From Clostridiales bacterium (lineage in GTDB: Bacteria > Bacillota > Clostridia > Peptostreptococcales > Anaerovoracaceae), in the NCBI GenBank assembly GCA_012511395.1, contig JAAZGD010000129.1, positions 1 to 13,259 of the forward strand: DNA of 13,259 bases. Direction: 5' to 3'. The notes below the pieces were generated by a model. The model was not told where the DNA came from. It did not search any database and saw nothing but the letters and a program-made list of their open reading frames with translations. This document shows, piece by piece, positions 6,861-13,118 of the stretch; position 1 is the first letter of the stretch; every line of letters starts with the position of its first letter. A program made the translations under genes and the position numbers.

Positions 6861-8251
6861 GCGATATTTTATACTATGTGCTGTGCGGTCTTCTTGCCCT
6901 AGGAGTTCTTATAGGGCTTTCCATGCTGAGCAAAGTGAAGACTGCCGTAAGGGGAAACACCATAAGCGTTCTCTGCACTTTGGGAGCAATTGTAATAACC
7001 TTAATTAAATACGATATCATTACGAAGGCAGGACTTATCATATCTGTACTTTTAGGAATTATTGCCGGCTTGGTCTGGGCTTTCAAAGTTAAGATAATCA
7101 GTATGCCACAAGTGGTAGCACTGCTAAACGGCTTTGGAGGAGGAGCTGCAGCCCTTGTAGGTGTGGTTACCCTTCTTGATAAAGCACCTCTTGACACTTT
7201 TTCCTTGGTAACGGCAGGTCTTGCAGTGATGGTGGGAACTTTAACCCTTACAGGAAGCTTGGTGGCAGCAGGAAAACTCCACAAAATTCTTCCTCAAAAG
7301 CCTGTCATATGGAAGGGCCATCAGGCCATTACCACCACAGCTTTAATTTTAAGCGTTGTTTCAGTGATTTTAATAGCTACAGACAGTCTGCCAATTTCGT
7401 TGGCTGTATTAGCAGCCCTTCTGGTAAGCGGCTTTTTTGGTGTCGCCTTTACTATTAGAGTAGGCGGCGCAGATATGCCTATTACCATATCGCTTCTTGT
7501 TTCACTGTCAGGAGTGGCAGATGGAATCGCAGGCATGGCTATATCCAACATCCTTTTGGTTTCCCTTGGAGGAATTGTGGGAGCATCAGGGCTTCTTCTT
7601 ACTAGAGTTATGTGTAAAGCCATGAACAGAAGTCTCAATGATATATTGATGGGGAAAACTTCTGTATCAGGGAAAGCTTCTGTAAAGGCAGAGCCTGAAG
7701 CATTGCCCATGGATGAGCCGGCTTTTGAAATGAAAGAGGCTACAGATGAAGGTAAAAAAGAGATCCTGATGAATGCAAAGAAAGTCATCATAATTCCGGG
7801 CTACGGAATGGCATTGGCTCAAGCCCAAGAAAAAGTAAGAATCCTAGCTGATAAACTTGAAGAAAACGGAGCAACTGTAGACTATGCAATTCACCCTGTA
7901 GCAGGCAGAATGCCGGGCCACATGAATGTTCTTTTAGCAGAAGTGGATGTGTCCTATGAGAAGCTTAGAAGCATGGAGGATGTAAATGAGGAGTTTTCTG
8001 AAGCAGATTTAGCAATTGTAATAGGCGCAAACGATGTTATAAATCCTGCCGCAAACACTGCCGAAGGAACACCAATATATGGCATGCCTGTATTAAATGT
8101 AGCTAAAGCAAAGAACATCATAATCTTAAATTACGATGATAAACCAGGATACGCAGGTGTAGACAACCCACTATATAGAAACCCTGATGTAATACTGCTC
8201 TTTGGAAATGCAGAGGAAACAGTACAAAGCCTTATAGACTTAATGAACTAA
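6857..8251 (+). CDS. pntB: NAD(P) transhydrogenase subunit beta with unusual NADP-site residues
   Basis: This subunit contributes the rest of the membrane domain II (about 1-265) and the dinucleotide-binding domain III (about 300-464). Together with PntAA and PntAB it should couple hydride transfer between dinucleotides to proton movement across the membrane. Visible motifs are LNGFGGGAAALVG, FTIRVGGADMPITISLL, PGYGMALAQAQ (the domain III fingerprint, about 314-324), HPVAGRMPGHMNVLLAE, VIGANDVINPAA and GYAGVDNPLY. At the position of the Lys-Arg-Ser that grips the NADP 2'-phosphate in the E. coli enzyme, this protein has Asn425-Tyr426-Asp427. That substitution could change or weaken NADP(H) preference. 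AAGGAGG inside pntAB serves the start. Length (464) is normal. Confidence 0.95.
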   Translation: MSDILYYVLCGLLALGVLIGLSMLSKVKTAVRGNTISVLCTLGAIVITLIKYDIITKAGLIISVLLGIIAGLVWAFKVKIISMPQVVALLNGFGGGAAALVGVVTLLDKAPLDTFSLVTAGLAVMVGTLTLTGSLVAAGKLHKILPQKPVIWKGHQAITTTALILSVVSVILIATDSLPISLAVLAALLVSGFFGVAFTIRVGGADMPITISLLVSLSGVADGIAGMAISNILLVSLGGIVGASGLLLTRVMCKAMNRSLNDILMGKTSVSGKASVKAEPEALPMDEPAFEMKEATDEGKKEILMNAKKVIIIPGYGMALAQAQEKVRILADKLEENGATVDYAIHPVAGRMPGHMNVLLAEVDVSYEKLRSMEDVNEEFSEADLAIVIGANDVINPAANTAEGTPIYGMPVLNVAKAKNIIILNYDDKPGYAGVDNPLYRNPDVILLFGNAEETVQSLIDLMN

Positions 8252-8256
8252 TATAT

Positions 8257-8288
8257 AAAACAGCGTGGAGAAGTCCACGCTGTTTTTT
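8257..8288 (+). terminator. Intrinsic terminator after pntB
   Basis: A perfect 10-bp stem, ACAGCGTGGA (8260-8269) and TCCACGCTGT (8274-8283), with a GAAG tetraloop, extends by A-T pairs at its base and runs into six T's (8283-8288). It begins a few bases after the pntB stop and closes the six-gene transcript. It may also act weakly on the opposite strand. Confidence 0.93.
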
Positions 8289-8300
8289 GTTGGGCTCATA

Positions 8301-8543
8301 TTATATTGTTAAAGTAGATATAGGGACAACATTGATGCCATCAGGTCTTTGGTATGCGAAACCGTTGCCGGTAATGACTGTAAGAGTAACAGGGGATTTT
8401 ACATGCTCAGTGTTAATCTTTTTGGAGAGTGATTTCAAGTTAGATGTGGCTTCTTCTACTCCGCCAACACCTAATTTAACCTCAAATGCACCCCAAGTTC
8501 CGTCGGCATATTCAACAATAGCATCCACTTTTACATTTATCAT
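8301..8543 (-). pseudogene. C-terminal remnant of a DUF4143-type ATPase
   Basis: An 80-residue reading frame matches only the tail of ATPases with a C-terminal DUF4143 domain: VKVDAIVEYADGTWGAFEVKLG, then EEATSNLKSLSKKI, then TVITGNGFAYQRPDGINVVPI. The first block is the restriction-nuclease-like DxxxE...FEVK segment. Intact proteins have some 400 residues with a P-loop ATPase, none of which is present upstream. In frame, the codons before this ATG run only 13 codons to a stop. No ribosome binding site is visible. This is a truncated relic, joined to other broken genes at its upstream side. Family assignment is from recognised motifs. Confidence 0.65.
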
Positions 8544-8551
8544 ATAGTTCC

Positions 8552-8583
8552 ATCCGCTAATTTGTAAGCATTCTATCCGCTAA
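8552..8583. repeat. Short direct repeat at a deletion junction
   Basis: ATCCGCTAA occurs at 8552-8560 and again at 8575-8583, 23 bases apart. The pair lies exactly where the HEPN/DUF86 fragment stops and the DUF4143 fragment begins. It could be a trace of the recombination or deletion that fused the two remnants, or chance. Confidence 0.4.
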
Positions 8584-8707
8584 AATAAAAACCACTTAAA
8601 GAGTTTTCACGCAATTCTTCCAAAGTACCTGCCAATTGTGAAAAAGCAATTATGTCTTGAGCATCTTCTAAAATATGCTCTAAGATAGAGTTAATTCTCT
8701 CGTTCAT
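8573..8707 (-). pseudogene. N-terminal remnant of a HEPN/DUF86 (HepT-like) toxin gene
   Basis: This is a 44-codon frame starting with ATG (8707) that reads MNERINSILEHILEDAQDII, then AFSQLAGTLEELRENSL. That is the first helix pair of DUF86/HEPN proteins, the toxin half of MNT-HEPN (type VII) toxin-antitoxin pairs. Full proteins are about 110-140 residues and carry the Rx4-6H active site further on. That part is missing, and the frame ends at a stop beside a 9-bp repeat. Its start overlaps the end of the preceding nucleotidyltransferase fragment (8691-8707), the normal gene order of such pairs, which strengthens the call. It is almost certainly nonfunctional. Confidence 0.55.
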
Positions 8708-8831
8708 ATATTATCCTTACATATTGAAGAACATTATTTTTGAATCGCTCTTTGGCTTCATGTTCAAGAGCATTAAAAGTTATTAAGTCCACAGATTTAT
8801 TAAAAGCTTCTTCTAAATCAACTTGCAAACT
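8691..8831 (-). pseudogene. C-terminal remnant of an MNT-type nucleotidyltransferase
   Basis: About 46 codons read SLQVDLEEAFNKSVDLITFN, then ALEHEAKERFKNNVLQYVRI, then IYEREN and stop. The DLEE...VDLIT...IYE pattern is the end of small MNT nucleotidyltransferases, the antitoxin (AMPylating) partner of HEPN toxins. The GSxxRG and first DxD catalytic part is absent. Upstream the frame runs into the terminator hairpin at 8832-8861 and then a stop. It is therefore cut at the boundary of the tRNA-linked insertion. It overlaps the DUF86 remnant as in intact operons. Confidence 0.55.
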
Positions 8832-8861
8832 AAAAAAATGGATAATTTGATATCCATTTTT
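8832..8861 (-). terminator. Intrinsic terminator next to the tRNA 3'-end copy
   Basis: Read on the minus strand, AAAAATGGATA and TATCCATTTTT form an 11-bp stem with a six-base loop, running into seven T's. It lies 10 bases beyond the second copy of the tRNA-Ala 3' end. This is the position a tRNA terminator would occupy, so it may be the original terminator of the tRNA gene before an insertion moved it away. The A/T symmetry means it could also work on the plus strand. Confidence 0.75.
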
Positions 8862-8871
8862 GGTTTATATA

Positions 8872-8887
8872 TGGTGGACCTAAGGGG
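8872..8887 (-). repeat. Partial copy of the tRNA-Ala 3' end, possible attachment site
   Basis: TGGTGGACCTAAGGGG on the plus strand is identical over 16 bases to 9587-9602, the 3' end (T-stem part, acceptor strand and CCA) of the tRNA-Ala gene. Both copies have the same orientation, 715 bases apart, and each is followed on the minus strand by a terminator. This is the pattern left when an element integrates at a tRNA 3' end. No integrase gene is visible. Confidence 0.65.
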
Positions 8888-8895
8888 ATTAAAGC

Positions 8896-9225
8896 TTATA
8901 CAATAGCTTGCCAGTTACGTCGCCTGTATAATATTCTCTCTATATCAACAACCTTTTTCTTTTCATTTATTGAGAAAAAGATGATGTAATTTTTTACTAT
9001 TAGTTTTCGGTAACCCATTGCTGATAAACGTTTATCTGATACCTTTGGAATCCTTTGTGGAAGCTTTGAAAGACCTGCCATTGCTTGCTCAAAAGTTTCC
9101 AGCATTTTAAATGCAGTGATAGGTGCCTCAAATTGCGATGAAATATGATTTAGAATATCTCTAAGATCATTTTCGGCAGGCTCTGATATATCTATTCTGT
9201 ATGTTATGAGCTCGTCATTACTCAT
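8896..9225 (-). CDS. RelE/ParE-family toxin
   Basis: This 109-residue protein belongs to the RelE/ParE toxin superfamily, small basic proteins that either cleave mRNA at the ribosome (RelE type) or poison gyrase (ParE type). The start IDISEPAENDLRDILNHISSQ is the N-terminal strand and helix pair. The end VKNYIIFFSINEKKKVVDIERILYRRRNWQ is the conserved sheet with the RILY-x-RR-x-W signature, closest in style to ParE-like members. Its ATG overlaps the antitoxin stop by eight bases, so translation is probably coupled. All core elements are present, so it looks intact. It lies inside the segment bounded by tRNA-Ala 3'-end repeats. The true target cannot be told from sequence. Confidence 0.85.
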   Translation of the reverse strand: MSNDELITYRIDISEPAENDLRDILNHISSQFEAPITAFKMLETFEQAMAGLSKLPQRIPKVSDKRLSAMGYRKLIVKNYIIFFSINEKKKVVDIERILYRRRNWQAIV

Positions 9226-9484
9226 TGTTAATTTCTCTCAAGAGATCCTTCACAACATCATTCATAGGAAGCTTCCTATCTTCTTTCACAGCAGTTCTTC
9301 CTTCATCTAAAAGGCGATAAAGCTCCAACTTGCCATTGAGCATTTCATAAGTATCTATGCTCATAACAGCTAAGTCGCCCTGCCCATTCTTTGTGATAAA
9401 AACAGGCTCCTTGCTTTCGTTGCAAAATTTGGATATTTCGTTGTAATTGTTTCGTAAATCTGTGCTGGATTTAATTTTCGGCAT
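9218..9484 (-). CDS. Phd/YefM-family antitoxin
   Basis: This 88-residue antitoxin should bind and neutralise the toxin encoded just downstream and repress the shared promoter. The N-terminal half is the Phd/YefM fold: IKSSTDLRNNYNEISKFCNE, then EPVFITKNGQGDLAVMSIDTYE. The C-terminal half, ELYRLLDEGRTAVKEDRKLPMNDVVKDLL, is the toxin-binding tail. GAAGGAGG lies six bases before the ATG, stronger than any site for the toxin, consistent with excess antitoxin. It is first in the two-gene operon, with its own promoter at 9514-9542. Confidence 0.87.
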   Translation of the reverse strand: MPKIKSSTDLRNNYNEISKFCNESKEPVFITKNGQGDLAVMSIDTYEMLNGKLELYRLLDEGRTAVKEDRKLPMNDVVKDLLREINNE

Positions 9485-9513
9485 GTTGAACCTCCTTCAT
9501 TAATTCTACAGAT

Positions 9514-9542
9514 ATAATACACTTATTTCTTTAGAATATCAA
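9514..9542 (-). promoter_or_regulatory. Promoter of the toxin-antitoxin operon
   Basis: On the minus strand, TTGATA (9542-9537) and TATTAT (9519-9514) are 17 bases apart, some 30 bases before the antitoxin ATG. Inverted arms ATTCTA (9503-9508) and TAGAAT (9532-9537) flank the -10 region and could be half-sites for autorepression by the antitoxin, though that is speculative. Confidence 0.65.
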
Positions 9543-9545
9543 CCA

Positions 9546-9580
9546 ACAAAAATAGAGCCTTGATTTATAATCAAAGCTCT
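9546..9580 (-). terminator. Intrinsic terminator after tRNA-Ala
   Basis: On the minus strand, AGAGCTTTGATT (9580-9569) pairs with AATCAAGGCTCT (9565-9554) through 12 positions including one G-U, with a three-base loop, then ATTTTTG. It starts seven bases after the tRNA CCA end and should end the tRNA transcript. The -35 box of the toxin-antitoxin promoter lies just beyond its T-tract. Confidence 0.85.
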
Positions 9581-9586
9581 TAATGG

Positions 9587-9662
9587 TGGTGGACCTAAGG
9601 GGGATCGAACCCCTGACCTCTTGACTGCCAGTCAAGCGCGCTCCCAGCTGCGCCATAGGCCC
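9587..9662 (-). tRNA. tRNA-Ala (anticodon GGC)
   Basis: A complete 76-base cloverleaf is encoded. The acceptor stem is GGGCCTA/TAGGTCC, with the G3-U70 pair that identifies alanine tRNAs. The D arm is GCGC-AGCTGGGA-GCGC. The anticodon stem is CTTGA/TCAAG with loop CTGGCAG, giving anticodon GGC (reads GCC/GCU). The T arm is AGGGG-TTCGATC-CCCCT. The CCA end is encoded. It has its own promoter at 9676-9704 and a terminator at 9546-9580. Its 3' end is duplicated at 8872-8887. Confidence 0.97.
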
Positions 9663-9675
9663 AAAACACTATTTG

Positions 9676-9704
9676 ATATTACAATAAACCTTCTTTGTTT
9701 TCAA
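9676..9704 (-). promoter_or_regulatory. Promoter of tRNA-Ala
   Basis: On the minus strand, TTGAAA (9704-9699) and TAATAT (9681-9676) are separated by 17 bases. The -10 box ends 13 bases before the tRNA 5' end, a normal distance for a stable RNA gene. No terminator separates the upstream DHHW gene from it, so some read-through into the tRNA is also possible. Confidence 0.65.
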
Positions 9705-9709
9705 GTCTG

Positions 9710-10897
9710 TTATTCCCACAGGAACATATTCTTGTTTAAGCTATCTTCGTTATATAAAAATACTACTACATCAGGCTTATATTTTTTTGCATAATCTGAA
9801 AGCTTTCCTTTATATAGTCTTGGGTCGATGGCTCTTACTTCTCTTGCGGAAAGTGACATGAAAGAGTAAACGGGAACACCGAAGGAGTCTTTTATGATAA
9901 GGACTTTCCCTCCTTCGTTTTTATTGTTTATGAAAACCAGTTCTTCATTATCTCCGTGATATGCTGCATATCTGTTTGATGTTAAGGATTTGTCTTCCAA
10001 ATAGCTTTTTACTAAAACGGATTCTGAAAAAGGCCCTCTTTTTTCTGTTGTGATTCCATAGTCTGTTTCATAGACCACTATGTCTGTTTCATAGGAAGGA
10101 AGTATTAAGGTAAAGGAGTCTGTGCCTGCGTATACTTTTCCTGTTCTTCTGCCTAAAGAGCCTATAAAGGATTTATCTTTTGTTTCAAAGGCGAAGTTGT
10201 CTTTTGAAAGAAGAGACAAGTTGAGAGGAACGTTGTATTGATTTTTCACAGTATCAGCGATGATATTTGTAGCATACAAAGAGCTTTCTATGGTCCAGTG
10301 GTGATCTGTGTTATAGAAGAGGGAGCTTATGGGAGCGCCTTCTTCTTTTAAGGTTTTAAAATAGGGCCTTAGATCTAAGATAGATACATTGTTTTCTTCA
10401 AGGGCTTTAAGAAAGGTGTTTGTATTTTCAGTTGAGTAATTAAATTCAAGAGGGGTTATGTCTTTATCATCCATAAGCTTAAAAGGAGCTTGAACGTAAA
10501 GGAAAGGGATATTTTCTTTTTCCAAGGATTTCTTTAAGGCAACTATCTTTTCAGCTAAAGGCTTTGTATCTCTTTCATTAACAAGATAAGTTATTTGACC
10601 TTCCTTTGTTTTATAAAGGTAGCTGTAATTAGGATCAGGAAGCGTCTTCTTTCCCATGGCTATAAGGGATGCGCCATATACTTCAATAAACTTATCATGA
10701 AAAGGAGTTTGTTCCACTATGAGAGTTTCAAATATATCAATAGCTTCTGTGACTCTTTCAAGTACAGGTGTTCCTTTGGGTACTGTGTTTCTGTAGTCTG
10801 TAACAAAGTCTTTTAAAAATCCGGATGCTAAAAGAAGGCACATCATAGAGCCTATTATTATAGTAAATATTATTGCTGTAAGCTTTTTGCCTTTCAT
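9710..10897 (-). CDS. DHHW family protein, AlgX/AlgJ-like O-acyltransferase partner
   Basis: This is an extracytoplasmic, membrane-anchored SGNH-hydrolase-like protein that in known systems (AlgX/AlgJ with AlgI) passes acyl groups onto an exported polysaccharide. A single N-terminal membrane helix (about 7-28) precedes a soluble domain. The DHHW motif (198-201, in FYNTDHHWT) supplies the catalytic Asp-His. KDSFG (336-340) supplies the likely nucleophile Ser338. YAAYHGDNEELVFINN (about 310-325) and the late RLYKGKLSDYAKKYKPDVVV match the family. Length (395) is normal. It starts 12 bases after the MBOAT stop with AGAGGA upstream, so the two are co-transcribed and probably work as a pair. The polysaccharide substrate is unknown, as no glycosyltransferases are in the window. 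Confidence 0.88.
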   Translation of the reverse strand: MKGKKLTAIIFTIIIGSMMCLLLASGFLKDFVTDYRNTVPKGTPVLERVTEAIDIFETLIVEQTPFHDKFIEVYGASLIAMGKKTLPDPNYSYLYKTKEGQITYLVNERDTKPLAEKIVALKKSLEKENIPFLYVQAPFKLMDDKDITPLEFNYSTENTNTFLKALEENNVSILDLRPYFKTLKEEGAPISSLFYNTDHHWTIESSLYATNIIADTVKNQYNVPLNLSLLSKDNFAFETKDKSFIGSLGRRTGKVYAGTDSFTLILPSYETDIVVYETDYGITTEKRGPFSESVLVKSYLEDKSLTSNRYAAYHGDNEELVFINNKNEGGKVLIIKDSFGVPVYSFMSLSAREVRAIDPRLYKGKLSDYAKKYKPDVVVFLYNEDSLNKNMFLWE

Positions 10898-10909
10898 CTT
10901 GCGTCCTCT

Positions 10910-12373
10910 TTAAAAGTTAAAGTATATGAAGGGGTTGTGAGCACCCTTCACAAGATATGAAATAGCTACTAAAAATATGAGGACCATAACGGTGGTATAT
11001 ATCGGCCATGGAATTTGGAGTTCCTTTTCTTTAAATAATATTCGATGCGATTTTTCTTTAAATGATATTTGTTGTACTTTTTCTTTTAGAGGTACTGAGA
11101 AGATTCCGGCAAGTAAAAATATGAAAAAGTACTCTTTGATCCATGCAAAGGTTCTGGCATCTGATAGTGGGCCTGAGCCCAGCATAAGCTTTATGTAATC
11201 AAATGCTTCATTTATGGTCAAGGCTCTGAAGAGCACCCAGCCAAAGAGAGTTATTAGGATAAGGTATATGTGCTTTGAGAAGGACAGAAGGCTTTTTGAA
11301 AGGGAGGTGTCAGAAAGACTTTTGAAGTATTCCTTCTTTTCAAAGTTAAAGGCTTTTTCTATTGTTATGAACAAGCACCACATCAGGCCCCAGCAAACAA
11401 AGGTCCAGTTAGCTCCGTGCCAGAAGCCCGTTAAGAGCCAGACAATGAGAAGATTTAGAGCTGTTCTGTTTTTGGATGTTCTGCTTCCTCCTAAAGGTAT
11501 GTAGACATAATCCCTGAACCAGGTGCCTAAGGATATGTGCCACCTTCTCCAAAACTCAGAAGCTGACTTTGATATATAGGGGTAGTTAAAGTTTTCAGGG
11601 AACTTAAAGCCGAACATCCTTCCTAAGCCTATGGCCATATCGGAGTAGCCTGAAAAATCAAAGAAGATTTGAAAGCCGTAGGCTATGGCTCCAAGCCAGG
11701 CTAAAGCTGTGGTGCCTTGGCCTTCTGCAACTATTTTAAAACAGTGGTCAGCTACTACTGCCATGTTGTTTGCTATGAGGATTTTCTTAAAGAAGCCTAA
11801 AAGGAAACGGCTTACTCCTTCTGAGAAAAGCTGGAAGGATTCTTTTCTTCCTTGGATCTGCAAGGCTATGGTTTCATACCTTATAATTGGGCCTGCAATA
11901 AGCTGAGGGAAGAAGGAGATATAGAGGCCTACATTTAAAAGGTTTGTCTGTGCTTCAGCTTTATCTCTATAAATGTCCATTACATAGGAAATAGCTTGGA
12001 ATGTGAAGAAGCTTATACCTATGGGAAGAAGTATTGTGCCTGTTGAAAGGGATGTATTGAAAAGCAGGTTAATATTCTTAACTGTAAACATCAGGTATTT
12101 AAATATGAAAAGTATTCCTAAATTTGTAAGGAGCATTAAAACAATGACCCATCTTCTCTTGTGATGGGCTACAAGAAGGCCAAAGATGAAGTTAAATATT
12201 ATGGAGCCTATCATTACAAAGACGAACCAAGGCTCACCGAAGGCATAAAAGAATAGGCTTGCAATAAAAAGGAAGTAGTTTTGAAGTCTTCTGCTTCTTT
12301 TTAAGGGAATGTAATAGATTAAAAGGACTGATGGAAGAAAAAGTATTAAAAATGTAAGGGAGGAAAAGAGCAT
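10910..12373 (-). CDS. MBOAT family membrane O-acyltransferase (AlgI/DltB-like)
   Basis: This is a multispanning membrane enzyme that moves acyl groups, usually acetyl, across or at the membrane for addition to cell-surface polymers. The start LFSSLTFLILFLPSVLLIYY, the PIGISFFTFQAISYVMDIYR segment, FFPQLIAGPI, FDFSGYSDMAIGLGRMFGF, FWRRWHISLGTWFRDYVYIP and GFWHGANWTF are all family hallmarks. His319 (GFWHG) is the expected catalytic His and His279 (RRWHISL) the second conserved one. Ten or so hydrophobic segments are evident. Length (487) is typical of AlgI/PatA. DltB is less likely because the neighbour is a DHHW protein rather than DltA/C/D. The start codon has only a weak ribosome site (AAGAAAAT). 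The upstream region carries an extended -10 promoter and tandem repeats. Confidence 0.92.
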   Translation of the reverse strand: MLFSSLTFLILFLPSVLLIYYIPLKRSRRLQNYFLFIASLFFYAFGEPWFVFVMIGSIIFNFIFGLLVAHHKRRWVIVLMLLTNLGILFIFKYLMFTVKNINLLFNTSLSTGTILLPIGISFFTFQAISYVMDIYRDKAEAQTNLLNVGLYISFFPQLIAGPIIRYETIALQIQGRKESFQLFSEGVSRFLLGFFKKILIANNMAVVADHCFKIVAEGQGTTALAWLGAIAYGFQIFFDFSGYSDMAIGLGRMFGFKFPENFNYPYISKSASEFWRRWHISLGTWFRDYVYIPLGGSRTSKNRTALNLLIVWLLTGFWHGANWTFVCWGLMWCLFITIEKAFNFEKKEYFKSLSDTSLSKSLLSFSKHIYLILITLFGWVLFRALTINEAFDYIKLMLGSGPLSDARTFAWIKEYFFIFLLAGIFSVPLKEKVQQISFKEKSHRILFKEKELQIPWPIYTTVMVLIFLVAISYLVKGAHNPFIYFNF

Positions 12374-12413
12374 ATTTTCTTAAGCAATCCTTTCTTGCGA
12401 TTTATGATATTTG

Positions 12414-12422
12414 ATTATACCA
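12414..12422 (-). promoter_or_regulatory. Extended -10 promoter for the MBOAT-DHHW operon
   Basis: On the minus strand, TGGTATAAT gives a perfect -10 hexamer (12419-12414) with the TGn extension, about 40 bases before the MBOAT start. The -35 position holds TGCAAA at 17 bases, a poor match. That is compatible with an extended -10 promoter or one needing an activator. Three tandem repeats begin just upstream. Confidence 0.55.
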
Positions 12423-12437
12423 TTTTGAAGAAGCACT

Positions 12438-12535
12438 TTGCATTAATAGAAGTCTGTTTGCAGAAAGGCATTGCATTAATAGAAGTTTGTTTGAAAAAAG
12501 CATTGTATTTATAGAAGTCTGTTTCTCTTTGAAGG
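12438..12535. repeat. Three 32-33 bp tandem repeats between divergent genes
   Basis: Copies begin at 12438, 12471 and 12503. The shared core is TTGCATTAATAGAAG followed by TYTGTTT; the third copy differs in its first half (TTGTATTTATAGAAG) and diverges at its end. The spacing of 33 and 32 bases is close to three turns of DNA, so equivalent bases face the same side. They lie immediately upstream of the MBOAT promoter and end 10 bases before the candidate plus-strand promoter, whose TTGCATTTAAG partly resembles the core. They could be operator sites for a regulator. No reading frame or palindromic CRISPR-like unit is seen in this stretch. Confidence 0.7.
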
Positions 12536-12545
12536 GTAAGGTGGT

Positions 12546-12574
12546 TTGCATTTAAGCGGCTAAAAGCATAAAAT
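12546..12574 (+). promoter_or_regulatory. Candidate promoter for the thioesterase gene
   Basis: TTGCAT (12546-12551) and TAAAAT (12569-12574) are 17 bases apart, 40 bases before the preferred start codon. A second TATAAT lies at 12588-12593 with no matching -35 box and would give a very short leader. The first is the better candidate. Confidence 0.45.
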
Positions 12575-12614
12575 GAATGGTACGGCTTATAATTAACAGA
12601 TGAGGAAACAGAAA

Positions 12615-13118
12615 ATGAAGTATAAAGTTGTAAAAAAGCATAATAACAGCGATATGTGCGTGGTTTGCGGCCTTGTTAACCCCTTTAGCGTTAAAGTCAG
12701 GTTTTATGAGTCTGAAACGGGGGAGATAATCGGAATATTTAAAGGGGCGGAACACCACCAGGGCTTTCCCGGCAGAATGCACGGCGGAATAATAAGTACA
12801 GTTCTTGATGAGGTTTTGGGGAGGTCTTTAAATGTTAAGCATCCTGAGGAATGGTCGGTTACGGTGGAGCTTAATGTGAGATTTAAAAAACCCATACCTT
12901 TGGATACTGAACTTAAGGCTGTCAGCAGATTGGAAAAGGAAAACAGAAAGCTTTTTGAGGCCACAGGGGAAATATATCTGCCTGACGGTACAATTGGGGC
13001 AAGTGCATGGGGTAAATTCTTCAGGGGAACTCCTGTGGAGCTTAAAGGGATGGAAGGTGAGCTTACAGGCTGGAGAAGGGTAAACGATCCTCTTGATCCT
13101 GTGGAGATTGAAATTTAG
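12615..13118 (+). CDS. PaaI-like hotdog-fold thioesterase
   Basis: This is a predicted cytoplasmic acyl-CoA thioesterase of the PaaI/4HBT type, 167 residues from this start. HGGIISTVLDEVLG (56-69) is the active-site helix and turn, with the usual GRMHGG entry. VTVELNVRFKKPIPLDTEL is the following strand pair. The N-terminal CVVCGLVNPFSVKVRF (from Cys15) matches the CxxCGxxNP opening seen in this subgroup. The start at 12615 is chosen because GAGGAAA lies 8 bases before it. The in-frame ATG at 12600 would add five residues but has no ribosome site. It is divergent from the MBOAT operon. The acyl substrate is not evident. The last 12 coding bases are duplicated just across the stop codon. Confidence 0.85.
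   Translation: MKYKVVKKHNNSDMCVVCGLVNPFSVKVRFYESETGEIIGIFKGAEHHQGFPGRMHGGIISTVLDEVLGRSLNVKHPEEWSVTVELNVRFKKPIPLDTELKAVSRLEKENRKLFEATGEIYLPDGTIGASAWGKFFRGTPVELKGMEGELTGWRRVNDPLDPVEIEI

Noticed and set aside
8287..8547. Plus-strand 86-codon reading frame
   Set aside because: It lies opposite the DUF4143-like remnant, starts inside the terminator T-tract region, has no ribosome site and resembles no family.
12438..12535. Possible CRISPR array
   Set aside because: The units are contiguous and similar along much of their length, with no distinct repeats and spacers and no cas genes nearby; they are tandem repeats.
12600..12614. ATG at 12600 as start of the thioesterase
   Set aside because: No Shine-Dalgarno sequence precedes it, whereas the ATG at 12615 has GAGGAAA at proper distance.
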